NCBI GenBank assembly: GCA_022836975.1
Contig: JAIXMJ010000004.1
Location: forward strand, 1-31,043
DNA from: Wolbachia sp.
GTDB taxonomy: Bacteria > Pseudomonadota > Alphaproteobacteria > Rickettsiales > Anaplasmataceae
Reading direction: 5' to 3'
Length of the DNA stretch: 31,043 bases
The position numbers were made by a program, and so were the translations under genes. Below the pieces are notes generated by a model that was not told where the DNA came from, made no database searches, and saw only the letters and a program-made list of their open reading frames with translations. Positions 8,084 to 16,767 of this stretch are shown piece after piece (position 1 is the first letter of the stretch; each line of letters begins with the position of its first letter).

Positions 8084-9466
8084 ATGAAAAATTTGTATTT
8101 GTTGTTGTTGACTATATCTATGTCATATAATGTGTTTGCTTTGGAAAAACCTGAAAAGATATTAGGTAAACAAAAGCAGACCACACCGAACTATCTGCCT
8201 TATACTGCAACAGTTAAAGATGAAAGTATCGAAAATAAAAAGATGATAAATCAAGATACAGGAATGAAGGATAAAAAGGCTAAAGAAGTGATAGGTCAGA
8301 GTAAAAATATAGAAGTGGTAAATCAAGGTGAAGACATAAGAAATAAAGAAAATGCGAATAAAAATATCTGGAATGAAAATAATGGTGTAAAAGATGATAA
8401 AAAAGTAGAAGGCATAGAAAATAAGGATGTAAAAGATGATAAAAAAGCAGAAGGCATAGAAAATAAGGATGCAAAAGATGATAAGAAAGCAGAAGACATA
8501 GAAAATAAGGATGCAAAAGATGATAAAAAAGCAGAAGACATAGAAAACAAGGATGCAAAAGATGATAAAAAAGTAGAAGGCATAGAAAATAAGGATGCAA
8601 AAGATGATAAAAAAGCAGAAGGCATAGAAAATAAGGATGCAAAAGATGATAAAGGGCTAGAAGACAAGAAAAATCAGAACACAAAAAACGATAAAAAAGC
8701 AGAAGATAAAAAAGTAGATCAAGATATCAATAAAACAGATGATATTTTTTCTGAGTTAAAAGCTTCGGATGAGAAACGTGATAAAACTACTACTAATGGT
8801 GTAAATAAAAAGATTATACCATATGGACAAGCTAAGCAGACGGCACAGCAAGATAGACAAGCTAGACAAACGACACAGCAGGAATCTATGGCTAACACGA
8901 AAAGGAATACGGGTAAAAGTAAAGTAAATGATAATAAGTTGAAAAGATGGACTGGATTAAAAAAGGAACCAGTAAAAGAATGGCCTTATCAAGAAACTCA
9001 GGATAAGTCGATACATATGAAGCAATATAATGATCTTAACTCACACCTTCCAATCACTGTATATGCGCACGATTATAATAACCAACTTTTCTATTGTGTT
9101 AGAAAAAATGATATCCTGTGTCTAAGAGGTATAATTAATAAATTGGAAAATATTGGCTTCTCCATCAAAGAAATATTGGATTTGAGGAATAATATGGGGG
9201 ACACTTCTTTAATTTATGCAGCTAGAAAAGGTGGATTAGATGCAGTGCGCTTTCTTTTATTACAAGGTGCAGATGTTAATGCAGTAAATAATAAATTTGA
9301 ATCTGCATTAGATGTAGCATATAGACAAGATATAGTAAATGCTGTATCTGAAATGAAGTCTGGTTCAACGGCAGTGAAAAAAATAAGTAATCAGCAAGGC
9401 TCAGATATGTATAATTGGGCAATGAATACAAAAGAGAATCATGAGAAAAACTGTAATAAAAAATAG
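8084..9466 (+). CDS. Exported tandem-repeat protein with C-terminal ankyrin repeats (candidate effector)
   Basis: I chose ATG 8084 (460 codons) because MKNLYLLLLTISMSYNVFA is a good Sec signal peptide, with cleavage likely after VFA; an in-frame ATG at 8063 lacks a ribosome site. The mature N-terminus is lysine- and aspartate-rich and disordered. Residues about 103-200 hold seven 14-residue repeats of the type KDDKKAEGIENKDA. A basic, glutamine-rich linker follows (KQTAQQDRQARQTTQQ). The C-terminal region (about 335-420) contains ankyrin-type helices, clearest in GDTSLIYAARKGGLDAVRFL then LLQGADVNAVN. Tandem-repeat proteins and ankyrin proteins are the two main effector classes in Ehrlichia and relatives; here they are joined in one chain. 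The function is unknown. The last 26 bases overlap the next gene. Confidence 0.8.
   Translation: MKNLYLLLLTISMSYNVFALEKPEKILGKQKQTTPNYLPYTATVKDESIENKKMINQDTGMKDKKAKEVIGQSKNIEVVNQGEDIRNKENANKNIWNENNGVKDDKKVEGIENKDVKDDKKAEGIENKDAKDDKKAEDIENKDAKDDKKAEDIENKDAKDDKKVEGIENKDAKDDKKAEGIENKDAKDDKGLEDKKNQNTKNDKKAEDKKVDQDINKTDDIFSELKASDEKRDKTTTNGVNKKIIPYGQAKQTAQQDRQARQTTQQESMANTKRNTGKSKVNDNKLKRWTGLKKEPVKEWPYQETQDKSIHMKQYNDLNSHLPITVYAHDYNNQLFYCVRKNDILCLRGIINKLENIGFSIKEILDLRNNMGDTSLIYAARKGGLDAVRFLLLQGADVNAVNNKFESALDVAYRQDIVNAVSEMKSGSTAVKKISNQQGSDMYNWAMNTKENHEKNCNKK
8390..8683 (+). repeat. 42-bp tandem repeat array (about 7 units) inside the repeat-protein gene
   Basis: Six near-identical 42-base units (8390-8641) followed by a diverged seventh (8642-8683). 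Each unit encodes 14 residues, so array changes keep the frame. Units differ mainly at three sites: GTA/GCA (V/A), GGC/GAC (G/D) and GAT-GTA/GCA at the end. Variants alternate (KVEG, KAEG, KAED, KAED, KVEG, KAEG), suggesting duplication of blocks. The array has no stops in two antisense frames, which creates spurious opposite-strand ORFs. Confidence 0.95.
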
Positions 9467-11231
9467 GTATGTAATCTTTTTGTGTGTATCTATTTTAATG
9501 TGTGTTGGTCACTTGTGTTTTGGCAAAGATTCAGAGCATGATTTTTTAAGTGTGTTACATAGTGTAAAGCAACCGATTTACAGCAAGAAAGATTTTGTTA
9601 AGTTTTTAACTAAATGTTATAAGGAGGGTATACAAGAAGATTTTCACAAAGGTTTTGGTACTAATTTAAATGGTGTAGATTTTAAAGGTCTCTCTTTTAA
9701 GGGCTCTATATTTAGAGAGATGAGCTTGGTTGGCGCTAATTTTTCAGGCTCTGTTTTATCTGATGTTTCTTTTGTTAATGTAGATTTACGTGGGGCAGAT
9801 TTCTCTGATGCTGTTTTCACTAATGTCAGTTTTAGTAACTCCAATATAAGTTATGCTGATTTCACACGTGCTGAAATGAAAAAATGGGTAATGCAGGAAG
9901 TGGTAGGGTTGAATGTTAATTTTTCAAGTGCGAAAATTTATTCGTCCCGTTTTACAAACTCAAATATGGACTATGCAGATTTTGACGATAGTGATTTGGA
10001 AAATTTTATAATACAAAAAAGCACGCTTAATAATTCAAGCTTTGTAAATATTGATGCATCTCAATTAAAGTTACATTTTTCTTCATTAAATGAGGTGGAT
10101 ATGTATGGTGCATATATTAAGGACTCAGATTTTACAGGCAGTAATCTTGTTAATGCCTATTTAGATGCTTCTATAATAACTAATAGCAATTTTGATAAGG
10201 CCAATTTGAGTAATTCAAAGATTTCCTATGTAAATAATAGTTGCTCAAACTTTTCTGATTCAGTGCTAGATGGTGCACAAATGAAATATTCATATATTTT
10301 TGGTGTTAGTTTATATAATGCAAGCCTCTTTGCAGTAGATTTGAGTTTTAGTGAGCTAGACAAAGTAGATACTGCATATGCAGATGTGCGGCAAGGAAAA
10401 TTTAGTAAGACAGAAATAAAAAATTCTAATATGGAAAATGTGTTTTTTGATTATGCACTATTTTCTGGTACTGGATTTGAAAATACGAATCTTTCTTCAT
10501 CTTTAATGTATAAAGTTGATATGCGAGGCTCGCGCATATATAATAGCATACTTTCTTATAATAACATGGATTCTATTAATATAGAAAATTCAACATTTTT
10601 TGATTCAATGATTAATGGTGTCACTTGGTCCAAATCGGAAATATTAAATTCGCATTTTGTTAAAAACAATTTTAAATCTGCTCTGTTATATGATAATATA
10701 TTTAAAAAAGTTAACTTTTTTCTTAGTAATATGGATGATTCAGTAGCTAATCATGTAGCTTTTTTATCTTCAAGTATTTATAGGTGTTCAGTCAGAGACG
10801 TGAAACTAACAAATTGTGCATTTGATCGCTCAATATTTATTGAAAATAAAGGGCAAGAAGGAGTAGATGATTTAGGTTACGCAATTGCTTCAGTGCAAGA
10901 TTTACAAAAAAAAATATCAGCAGGAGAAAAATTTGATGTAAATTATTCATATTTTAATTTTGACAATATGGATTTAAAGGGTGCTGATTTTACACATTCA
11001 ATATTATCTGGAGCAAGTTTTAATGATTCTAATTTAGAGAAAGCAGTTTTTAAAGGGGCTGATCTACGTAGTACTTTTTTCAGTGATTCTGCTTTAAAAA
11101 CAACAATTGGTATCGATTTAACAGATGCTATTCTAGATGATTCTAATTTAAAAATAGCAATTGGTATCGATTTAACAAATGCTACTCTAGATGATTCTAA
11201 GTTTATCAAATCTGAAAACAGAAAAGGTTAA
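9441..11231 (+). CDS. Exported pentapeptide-repeat protein
   Basis: The 596-residue product starts with a signal peptide (VIFLCVSILMCVGHLCFG, cleaved near residue 28). After a short helical segment, nearly the whole chain from about 70 to 590 is pentapeptide repeats of the A(D/N)LXX/XXF type, for example FKGSIFREMSLVGANFSGSV and GADFSDAVFTNVSFSNSNIS. These fold as a right-handed quadrilateral beta-helix. The repeats are interrupted near 465-490 by a helical insert (IASVQDLQKKISAGEKFDVN). The start overlaps the upstream repeat-protein gene by 26 bases, so the two are coupled. Pentapeptide proteins have varied roles; no specific target can be read. The serine- and asparagine-rich composition and export signal suggest a surface or secreted role. 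Confidence 0.85.
   Translation: MRKTVIKNRYVIFLCVSILMCVGHLCFGKDSEHDFLSVLHSVKQPIYSKKDFVKFLTKCYKEGIQEDFHKGFGTNLNGVDFKGLSFKGSIFREMSLVGANFSGSVLSDVSFVNVDLRGADFSDAVFTNVSFSNSNISYADFTRAEMKKWVMQEVVGLNVNFSSAKIYSSRFTNSNMDYADFDDSDLENFIIQKSTLNNSSFVNIDASQLKLHFSSLNEVDMYGAYIKDSDFTGSNLVNAYLDASIITNSNFDKANLSNSKISYVNNSCSNFSDSVLDGAQMKYSYIFGVSLYNASLFAVDLSFSELDKVDTAYADVRQGKFSKTEIKNSNMENVFFDYALFSGTGFENTNLSSSLMYKVDMRGSRIYNSILSYNNMDSINIENSTFFDSMINGVTWSKSEILNSHFVKNNFKSALLYDNIFKKVNFFLSNMDDSVANHVAFLSSSIYRCSVRDVKLTNCAFDRSIFIENKGQEGVDDLGYAIASVQDLQKKISAGEKFDVNYSYFNFDNMDLKGADFTHSILSGASFNDSNLEKAVFKGADLRSTFFSDSALKTTIGIDLTDAILDDSNLKIAIGIDLTNATLDDSKFIKSENRKG
11106..11213 (+). repeat. 54-bp direct duplication near the 3' end of the pentapeptide gene
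   Basis: Two 54-base units starting ATTGGTATCGATTTAACA at 11106 and 11160 encode two copies of IGIDLTDAILDDSNLK-type sequence (second copy IGIDLTNATLDDSKFI). They are only slightly diverged, so this duplication is more recent than the rest of the repeat solenoid. Confidence 0.9.
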
Positions 11232-11261
11232 GGTACAAGTCAATAATAAAGGAAAGTGAAG

Positions 11262-11873
11262 GTGGAGAGTGAAGGTATATTGTTAATTTTATCTTCTCCG
11301 TCTGGTGCTGGCAAAACTACTATATCAAGAAAGTTGCTTCAAGTATCAACTAATCTTGTAGGATCTGTTTCTATGACTACACGTAAACCACGTGTTGGAG
11401 AAATGGAAGGAAAAGATTATTTTTTTGTTACAAAGGAAAAATTTTATCAGTTATGCCATACTGGGCAGATGCTTGAATATGCAGAAGTTTTTGGTAATTT
11501 TTATGGTATACCAAGAGATTTCATAGAAAGAAACTTAAAAAATGGGGTGAGTGTTTTGTTAAGCATAGATTGGCAAGGGGCATTCCATTTGTTTAAAGCA
11601 ATGCAGGAGAAAATTGTAAGTGTTTTTATACTTCCACCTTCAATGCAGGAATTGAGATTGCGTTTGAGTAAACGTAATAGTGATAGCAGCAATGTCATAG
11701 AACATAGGCTAATTCACGCTCATGAAGAAATAAGTAAATGTTATGAATATGATTACGTAATCATCAATGATGATATTGATAAAAGTGTGAGCGGTATCCA
11801 TAATATATTAAATGCAGAAAGGTTAAAAGTTAAAAGAAGAATTAATTTAACAAAATTTGTAGAACTTCTTTGA
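11262..11873 (+). CDS. gmk: Guanylate kinase
   Basis: Phosphorylates GMP to GDP with ATP in the cytoplasm. The P-loop SSPSGAGKTT lies near residues 10-19. GMP-binding residues follow in SMTTRKPRVGEMEGKDYFFV, and the lid and adenine-binding segment is in RLRLSKRNSD. Two in-frame GTG starts exist at 11256 and 11262; AAAGGA at 11248-11253 is spaced eight bases from 11262, so I prefer that start (MESEGILL). The total of about 203 residues is normal for the family. It lies 30 bases after the pentapeptide gene stop and could be read from the same message. Confidence 0.95.
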   Translation: MESEGILLILSSPSGAGKTTISRKLLQVSTNLVGSVSMTTRKPRVGEMEGKDYFFVTKEKFYQLCHTGQMLEYAEVFGNFYGIPRDFIERNLKNGVSVLLSIDWQGAFHLFKAMQEKIVSVFILPPSMQELRLRLSKRNSDSSNVIEHRLIHAHEEISKCYEYDYVIINDDIDKSVSGIHNILNAERLKVKRRINLTKFVELL

Positions 11874-11933
11874 AAAAGTCTTGTTTTATGTGATGAGTTT
11901 TGTTAAAGTGTATCAATTCTGTTCTGGTTAAAT

Positions 11934-13370
11934 ATGAAAGCAAAAATAACAATTTCTGGAGTTTTATCATCTAACTTTAAGACTGTAGTAACTGGTTTAT
12001 TCGAGGGAGAAAAAACTACTAATGGTGAACAAGTTATCAATTATATAGAGCAGTTTAGTGATTTTAACGGTAAGTTTGGTGAATGTTTGTCCATTGTTTT
12101 ACCTACTGGACAAAACATTGTGGTAATAGGTCTTGGTAGGAAAGATGAGTGGAATGAAAATCAAGCACTAAATATTGGTGGTAGGGTATATTGTGAGTTG
12201 AATAGAATAAAAGTTAAACAAGCTACAATTTCAATTGAGGATAGTGAGAGGATTATAGCAAATATTGCATATGGGGCATTCTTGCGTAGTTTTAAATTTG
12301 ATAAATATAAAACTAAAAAAGATAGTGAAGAGATGGAGATTGAGATATTGGCAAAGGATGGTAACAGTGAAAAGATATTTCAAGATTTAAAACATGAAGG
12401 GGAAGGAGTGTTTTTCGCACGTTCTCTTATAAGTGAACCACCAAACGTTCTCTATCCTGAATCTTATGCTAATCGTATTAAAGATGAATTAAGTAAATTA
12501 GGTCTTGAAATTGAAATTTTAGGGAAGCAAGACATGCAAGATATGGGTGCCTTGCTTGGAGTAGCTCAGGGAAGTAGTAAGGAACCTAGGTTAGTAATCA
12601 TGAGGTGGAATGGATCAGATAATAATGATGATAAGCCTATTGCTTTTGTTGGCAAGGGTATAACGTTTGATACTGGCGGAGTTTCTCTTAAACCTTCTCG
12701 TGGAATGGAATCCATGAAGTATGATATGGCTGGTTCTGCTGCTGTGGTAGGTGCTATGCATACTCTAGCGGCACGCAAAGCAAAAGTTAATGTTGTAGGT
12801 GTGGTTGCACTTGCGGAAAATGCAGTTGATGGTAATGCTCAAAGACCAAGCGACATAGTAACTTCACTGTCTGGACAGACAATAGAAATATTGAATACTG
12901 ATGCGGAAGGAAGACTTGTACTTGCAGATGCATTGTGGTACACGCAAAATAGATTTTCACCAAAATGTATAATAGATCTTGCAACCTTAACTGGTGCGGT
13001 TGTTGTAGCACTTGGTAATAATGAGTATGCTGGGCTATTTTCAAATAATGATGAATTAGCTGATCACCTGGTTGATGCAGGAAAAGAAGTCAATGAGAAA
13101 TTGTGGCGCTTCCCTATGAGCCAAGCATACGATAAAATCATTGATTCAGCAGTTGCAGATGTGCAGAATATTGCTCCTGTAGGTTCTGGCGGTGATAGTA
13201 TAATGGCTGCTCAATTTTTACAACGTTTTGTCAATAATGTTTGTTGGGCACATCTAGATATTGCAGGTACTGCTTGGCACGAGAAAGGTAATGATATCTG
13301 TCCAAAAGGGGCTGTGGGTTTTGGTGTCAGATTACTGAATAAATTTATTGAGAAATATTACGCAATATAA
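11934..13370 (+). CDS. pepA: Leucyl aminopeptidase (M17 family)
   Basis: A cytoplasmic metallo-exopeptidase that removes N-terminal residues from peptides. The 478-residue product has the variable N-terminal domain (1-165) and the catalytic domain with VGKGITFDTGGVSLKP (about 238-253), MKYDMAGSAAV, and the family signature NTDAEGRL (about 321-328). These hold the Lys/Asp/Asp/Asp/Glu two-metal site and the bicarbonate-binding arginine. It ends three bases from the convergent PAS gene with no obvious terminator between. PepA family members in other bacteria also bind DNA, but nothing here shows that. Confidence 0.96.
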   Translation: MKAKITISGVLSSNFKTVVTGLFEGEKTTNGEQVINYIEQFSDFNGKFGECLSIVLPTGQNIVVIGLGRKDEWNENQALNIGGRVYCELNRIKVKQATISIEDSERIIANIAYGAFLRSFKFDKYKTKKDSEEMEIEILAKDGNSEKIFQDLKHEGEGVFFARSLISEPPNVLYPESYANRIKDELSKLGLEIEILGKQDMQDMGALLGVAQGSSKEPRLVIMRWNGSDNNDDKPIAFVGKGITFDTGGVSLKPSRGMESMKYDMAGSAAVVGAMHTLAARKAKVNVVGVVALAENAVDGNAQRPSDIVTSLSGQTIEILNTDAEGRLVLADALWYTQNRFSPKCIIDLATLTGAVVVALGNNEYAGLFSNNDELADHLVDAGKEVNEKLWRFPMSQAYDKIIDSAVADVQNIAPVGSGGDSIMAAQFLQRFVNNVCWAHLDIAGTAWHEKGNDICPKGAVGFGVRLLNKFIEKYYAI

Positions 13371-13373
13371 AAT

Positions 13374-14531
13374 TTACCTAGGTTTCTTTTTGTCGTAATA
13401 GTTACATTTCTCATAAGAAAATAATAATCCTTCTGAGGCATAAGGGATAATTAGTACTCTGATTATTTTTCCATTCGTTAGATGCAGCATATTATTATAG
13501 GATCCTAGTAATTCTTTAAATAGAATGCTTGCTTGTTGGCTAGTGGATTGAAAATCTGCTTGATTTAAGAGCTTTTTAGTTTCAAAGAGGTGCAGCATAA
13601 TTTCATAATAAGTTGGATAAGATCTAAGAAAGTGTGGATCAATATGGAAGATGCTTACAAATGCGTTATTATAGAATTTAAGTTTTTGATTCTTGTTGTA
13701 TATTGCTATAGCAACTGGTAATTCTTCAAGCAGATTTTTTTGTGTGATCAAATGACTCTCTAATGTGGCATATAGCTTCTCTAGTTTGCTTATGTCTTGT
13801 CCATATACCACTGCTTCATTGGAATGATGTATTGGAAGCTTAATGAAATTAAAAGTTTTGCGTTCATTTTTATAAATGATTACGTGTTTTAATAATTTAT
13901 TATTGTGCAGATTATTGGTGATGGCTAATTTTTGAGAGTTATTTACATATTTATTATAGAATATATTATAAAATTTTACCCTTTTATTTGCATTGTATGT
14001 TAGTATTGGATAAGGTAATGCATTGAGGATATTCTTATAATCTTCTATTTCTTGCATAAGTTTTTTATTTTCTAATTCGAGCTCACCGACTTTTAAGTTG
14101 TAATCTGAAGTATTTCTAATCCATAGTAGCACTCCTATAACATTATTAGCATTATCAATAATACTTCTACCGTAGCACGTACAATATACTTCACTATCTT
14201 TTGCTTTTAAATCTAAAGTGAAAAATTTACTTACTTTTTTTGCTTCGGTAAAATTTTTTATTAACTCTTCTGACTTATCAAAAAAATTGACAAATTCATT
14301 AAATGAGTTAAAAACAGTATTAAATAATATTAGTAAATTAGGTGAAAATTTCTCTGTACGTTTTTGTGCGTCCCATATATAGAATCCGTCATCTATTGTA
14401 TCAATTAAATTATTTGTAATAATGTTTTGATGTTCTAAACTTTTAATTATATTATGGATTTTAAGTTTTGAATAGGATAAGAGAAATAATATTAGAATTA
14501 ATATTAAATATATATCATATTGAAAAAACAT
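13374..14531 (-). CDS. Membrane-anchored PAS-domain sensor without a kinase domain
   Basis: The 385-residue product starts with one membrane helix (about 5-21). Three PAS-like segments follow: about 45-145 (IDTIDDGFYIWDAQKR), about 165-255 (LNALPYPILTYNANKRVKFY, ending VVYGQDISKLEKL) and about 268-378 (LEELPVAIAIYNKNQKLKFY, ending LLFSYEKC). A coiled-coil-like stretch (about 146-165) separates the first two. The last PAS has the pattern of the alphaproteobacterial PAS_7-type sensors that normally continue into a dimerisation helix and HATPase domain. Here the chain ends eight residues after the final PAS strand, with no H-box or N/G boxes. It starts 24 bases after the GNAT gene and is the last gene of that run. 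It may be a degraded sensor kinase or a stand-alone signal-binding partner. Confidence 0.65.
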   Translation of the reverse strand: MFFQYDIYLILILILFLLSYSKLKIHNIIKSLEHQNIITNNLIDTIDDGFYIWDAQKRTEKFSPNLLILFNTVFNSFNEFVNFFDKSEELIKNFTEAKKVSKFFTLDLKAKDSEVYCTCYGRSIIDNANNVIGVLLWIRNTSDYNLKVGELELENKKLMQEIEDYKNILNALPYPILTYNANKRVKFYNIFYNKYVNNSQKLAITNNLHNNKLLKHVIIYKNERKTFNFIKLPIHHSNEAVVYGQDISKLEKLYATLESHLITQKNLLEELPVAIAIYNKNQKLKFYNNAFVSIFHIDPHFLRSYPTYYEIMLHLFETKKLLNQADFQSTSQQASILFKELLGSYNNMLHLTNGKIIRVLIIPYASEGLLFSYEKCNYYDKKKPR

Positions 14532-14555
14532 AGTTAAATAACCATAAAATCCTGG

Positions 14556-15296
14556 TTATACTGTAGAAGTATATAAATAAAGATTACCTAATATTTGGAA
14601 CCCTAATCTTTTATAGAGATTTACAGAAGGCTTCATGCAATGTGCAACTATGTGTTGACAATTGAACTTCCGAGCTATTTTTATTCGTTCTAATACCATT
14701 TGTGTACCGATCCCTTTATTTCTATATATTGGTAAGACTCCATCACTATAAAAACCTGCTACATTGTCTTGTATGTAGATACCGCACGTTCCTACAATTC
14801 TTTCGTCTAGTTCTGCAAGAAAAAATTGAAGTTGTGAGCTGCCATTTGAGAGGCCGCGAAAAAATGTGCTCACTACATTAGTTTTATGAAAAAAAATTCT
14901 AGAAGTACATAAATCTAGATCTCTTAAAAGATCATTATTATTTACAGTAATCAATCTTAAATTTGACACTATGTCATCAGGTAAAAAGTAATTTCTGAGT
15001 TGAAGTAGTGCTTTTTTTGCTGTACTGGCATGCTTTATATCATATTTTTCTAGAATATTATTTTTGTTAGATGTTTCCATTATCCATGTTGCTTCCACAT
15101 CTCTTTTTCGTAAGTAATCTAAAGTTTTCTGTATGGAAATATCATTTTTACAGAATACAAAATTGAATAAAGGATCTCTTGTACCGTTAATGATGAATAC
15201 TATATCATCAAATTGATCATGTATTTCCCATTTAGAAAGGGCAGCGGCATATAATATGTAATATTTTAGGTTTTGAATAATTAATTGTGCTTTCAT
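14556..15296 (-). CDS. GNAT-family N-acetyltransferase
   Basis: I chose the ATG at 15296 (MKAQLIIQNLKYY, 246 codons) because it overlaps the pgpA stop as ATGA; a further upstream in-frame start would lie inside pgpA. The N-terminal half (1-130) resembles a degenerate acyltransferase-like domain. The C-terminal half carries a GNAT fold with acetyl-CoA motif A in PIYRNKGIGTQMVLERI and motif B around HCMKPSVNLYKRLGF. GNAT enzymes transfer acetyl groups to amines; the substrate is unknown. Co-transcription with pgpA and gpsA does not by itself imply a lipid role. Confidence 0.8.
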   Translation of the reverse strand: MKAQLIIQNLKYYILYAAALSKWEIHDQFDDIVFIINGTRDPLFNFVFCKNDISIQKTLDYLRKRDVEATWIMETSNKNNILEKYDIKHASTAKKALLQLRNYFLPDDIVSNLRLITVNNNDLLRDLDLCTSRIFFHKTNVVSTFFRGLSNGSSQLQFFLAELDERIVGTCGIYIQDNVAGFYSDGVLPIYRNKGIGTQMVLERIKIARKFNCQHIVAHCMKPSVNLYKRLGFQILGNLYLYTSTV

Positions 15297-15760
15297 CTTA
15301 AAAACAAATAATAAAACACCCACACTGCAATACAAGCTACCACTGCGGCTACTGCGTCATCTAACATAACACCGAGAGAACTTTTGATATTCTTATCAAT
15401 TAAATCTATAGGCCACATTTTTATTATATCAAAGAACCTAAAAGAGAGAAAGCATAACAGTATTGTAGACCAGTTAATCTCTTGATATAGCGAAGTTAAT
15501 AATATTGTTAATAGTTGTCCTACTACTTCATCGATGACCACTTCTTTTGGATCATGTGAAGTATTATAATGTTTTATGTAGTTATCTACAGACCATAGAC
15601 CAATTATGAATAATATAAATATAATTAGAACAGCTAAAATTTTGTTACTCAATATGATAAAGATAAGTGGAAAAGAAGCAAGGCTACCTATGGTACCGGG
15701 CATTTTTGTAACTGTTCCAGATAGAAACCATGTTGATATTAGTTTATGCAATAGTTTCAT
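15293..15760 (-). CDS. pgpA: Phosphatidylglycerophosphatase A
   Basis: Removes the phosphate from phosphatidylglycerol phosphate in the inner membrane. The family motifs are all visible: GTIGSLASFP near the N-terminus, the acidic DEVVGQ, RFFDIIKMWPIDLIDK and GVMLDDAVAA near the C-terminus. Several membrane helices (about 40-58, 78-95, 135-153) fit the family. I chose ATG 15760 (MKLLHKL, 155 codons), which overlaps the gpsA stop as ATGA. The pairing with gpsA is meaningful: GpsA makes the glycerol-3-phosphate backbone used for phosphatidylglycerol. Confidence 0.93.
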   Translation of the reverse strand: MKLLHKLISTWFLSGTVTKMPGTIGSLASFPLIFIILSNKILAVLIIFILFIIGLWSVDNYIKHYNTSHDPKEVVIDEVVGQLLTILLTSLYQEINWSTILLCFLSFRFFDIIKMWPIDLIDKNIKSSLGVMLDDAVAAVVACIAVWVFYYLFLR

Positions 15761-16713
15761 TTCAGCATGGCACAAATAGTCTCATTTATAGTGGCATTTT
15801 TATATAATAATTGATAAATTGCATTACATATTGGCATATTAATTTGTAATTTCTGTGCCAGATTAAATATAGAATGAACGGTAGTAACGCCTTCAATTAC
15901 AGCTCTACCTTTCTGTGGTGTATTACCACTACCTACTTCAAACCCAAAAGACATATTTCTTGAATGCAAAGAGGTACATGTCATTACTAGATCTCCCAGA
16001 CATGCTGGTCCTAGTAAAGTGTTTATGTTGTTAGTTCCAGTTTTTACTTTATATAAAGTTTGAATCTCATCTATGCTTTTTGTAATTAATGCTGCATGTG
16101 CATTAGATCCTAATTTTTTTCCTAAAATAATTCCGCATGCTATCGCAAAAACATTTTTTAATGCTGCACAAATTTGTGTTCCTAAGACATCATTGCTTAA
16201 ATACAACCTAAGATTTTCTTGATCTAATACTGATATTAGCTTGGATCCTAGCTCAGTATCATAACATGCGAGGACCATTGAATACGGTAGATTGTTTGCA
16301 ACTTCTATAGCGAAACTCGGTCCTGAAAAAATAATTGCAGGATTATTAGGTAATTTTTCTTGTATTATTTCGCTTGGTAACAGTAGTGTAGATTGTTCTA
16401 TGCCTTTGCAGGCTACTATTAGAGGAGTATTTTGTCGTATGTTATTGTTATTTAATTGTTGGCATATAGTTCGTATAGATTGCGTTGGAGTAGATAGTAT
16501 TATTAAGTCACTGTTTGTTGTATCTGTAATTTCTAATGTTACCGATATGTTATCAGGGATTAAACAGCCAGGTAGCTTGTTGCTTTCTTGATTAATCTTT
16601 ATCGATTCAAATGTAACCTTATTGTGTGTCCATAAGATTACGTCATGTTTTTTACTTAATGAAATTGCAAGCGCTGTACCCCATGCACCTGCACCCAAAA
16701 TAGATATTATCAC
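15757..16713 (-). CDS. gpsA: NAD(P)-dependent glycerol-3-phosphate dehydrogenase
   Basis: Reduces dihydroxyacetone phosphate to sn-glycerol-3-phosphate for phospholipid synthesis. The NAD-binding Rossmann motif GAGAWGTALA is at the N-terminus, followed by SGPSFAIEV and the catalytic-lysine region CAALKNVFAIACGI; AALITKS and GPACLGDLVMTC are also typical. I chose GTG 16713 (VIISILGAG) as start because AAGAGG lies six bases upstream; an upstream TTG at 16734 would place that ribosome site inside the coding region. Length about 318 fits the family. The stop overlaps pgpA. Confidence 0.94.
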   Translation of the reverse strand: MIISILGAGAWGTALAISLSKKHDVILWTHNKVTFESIKINQESNKLPGCLIPDNISVTLEITDTTNSDLIILSTPTQSIRTICQQLNNNNIRQNTPLIVACKGIEQSTLLLPSEIIQEKLPNNPAIIFSGPSFAIEVANNLPYSMVLACYDTELGSKLISVLDQENLRLYLSNDVLGTQICAALKNVFAIACGIILGKKLGSNAHAALITKSIDEIQTLYKVKTGTNNINTLLGPACLGDLVMTCTSLHSRNMSFGFEVGSGNTPQKGRAVIEGVTTVHSIFNLAQKLQINMPICNAIYQLLYKNATINETICAMLK

Positions 16714-16767
16714 ATAAAACCTCTTAAAAAGCAACGGATAATCTTAAAAGATCTAAAGAGTACATCG

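Noticed and set aside
8390..8683. Regular direct repeats considered as a CRISPR array
   Set aside because: Units are contiguous with no spacers, lie inside a coding frame, and encode a clean 14-residue protein repeat.
8280..8684. Long antisense ORFs opposite the 42-bp repeats
   Set aside because: They exist only because the repeat unit is a multiple of three and lacks stops in other frames; the products are low-complexity leucine/phenylalanine or serine repeats with no ribosome site.
16714..16734. TTG start giving gpsA seven more residues
   Set aside because: The AAGAGG ribosome site for the downstream GTG lies inside this extension, and family members begin close to the Rossmann glycines.
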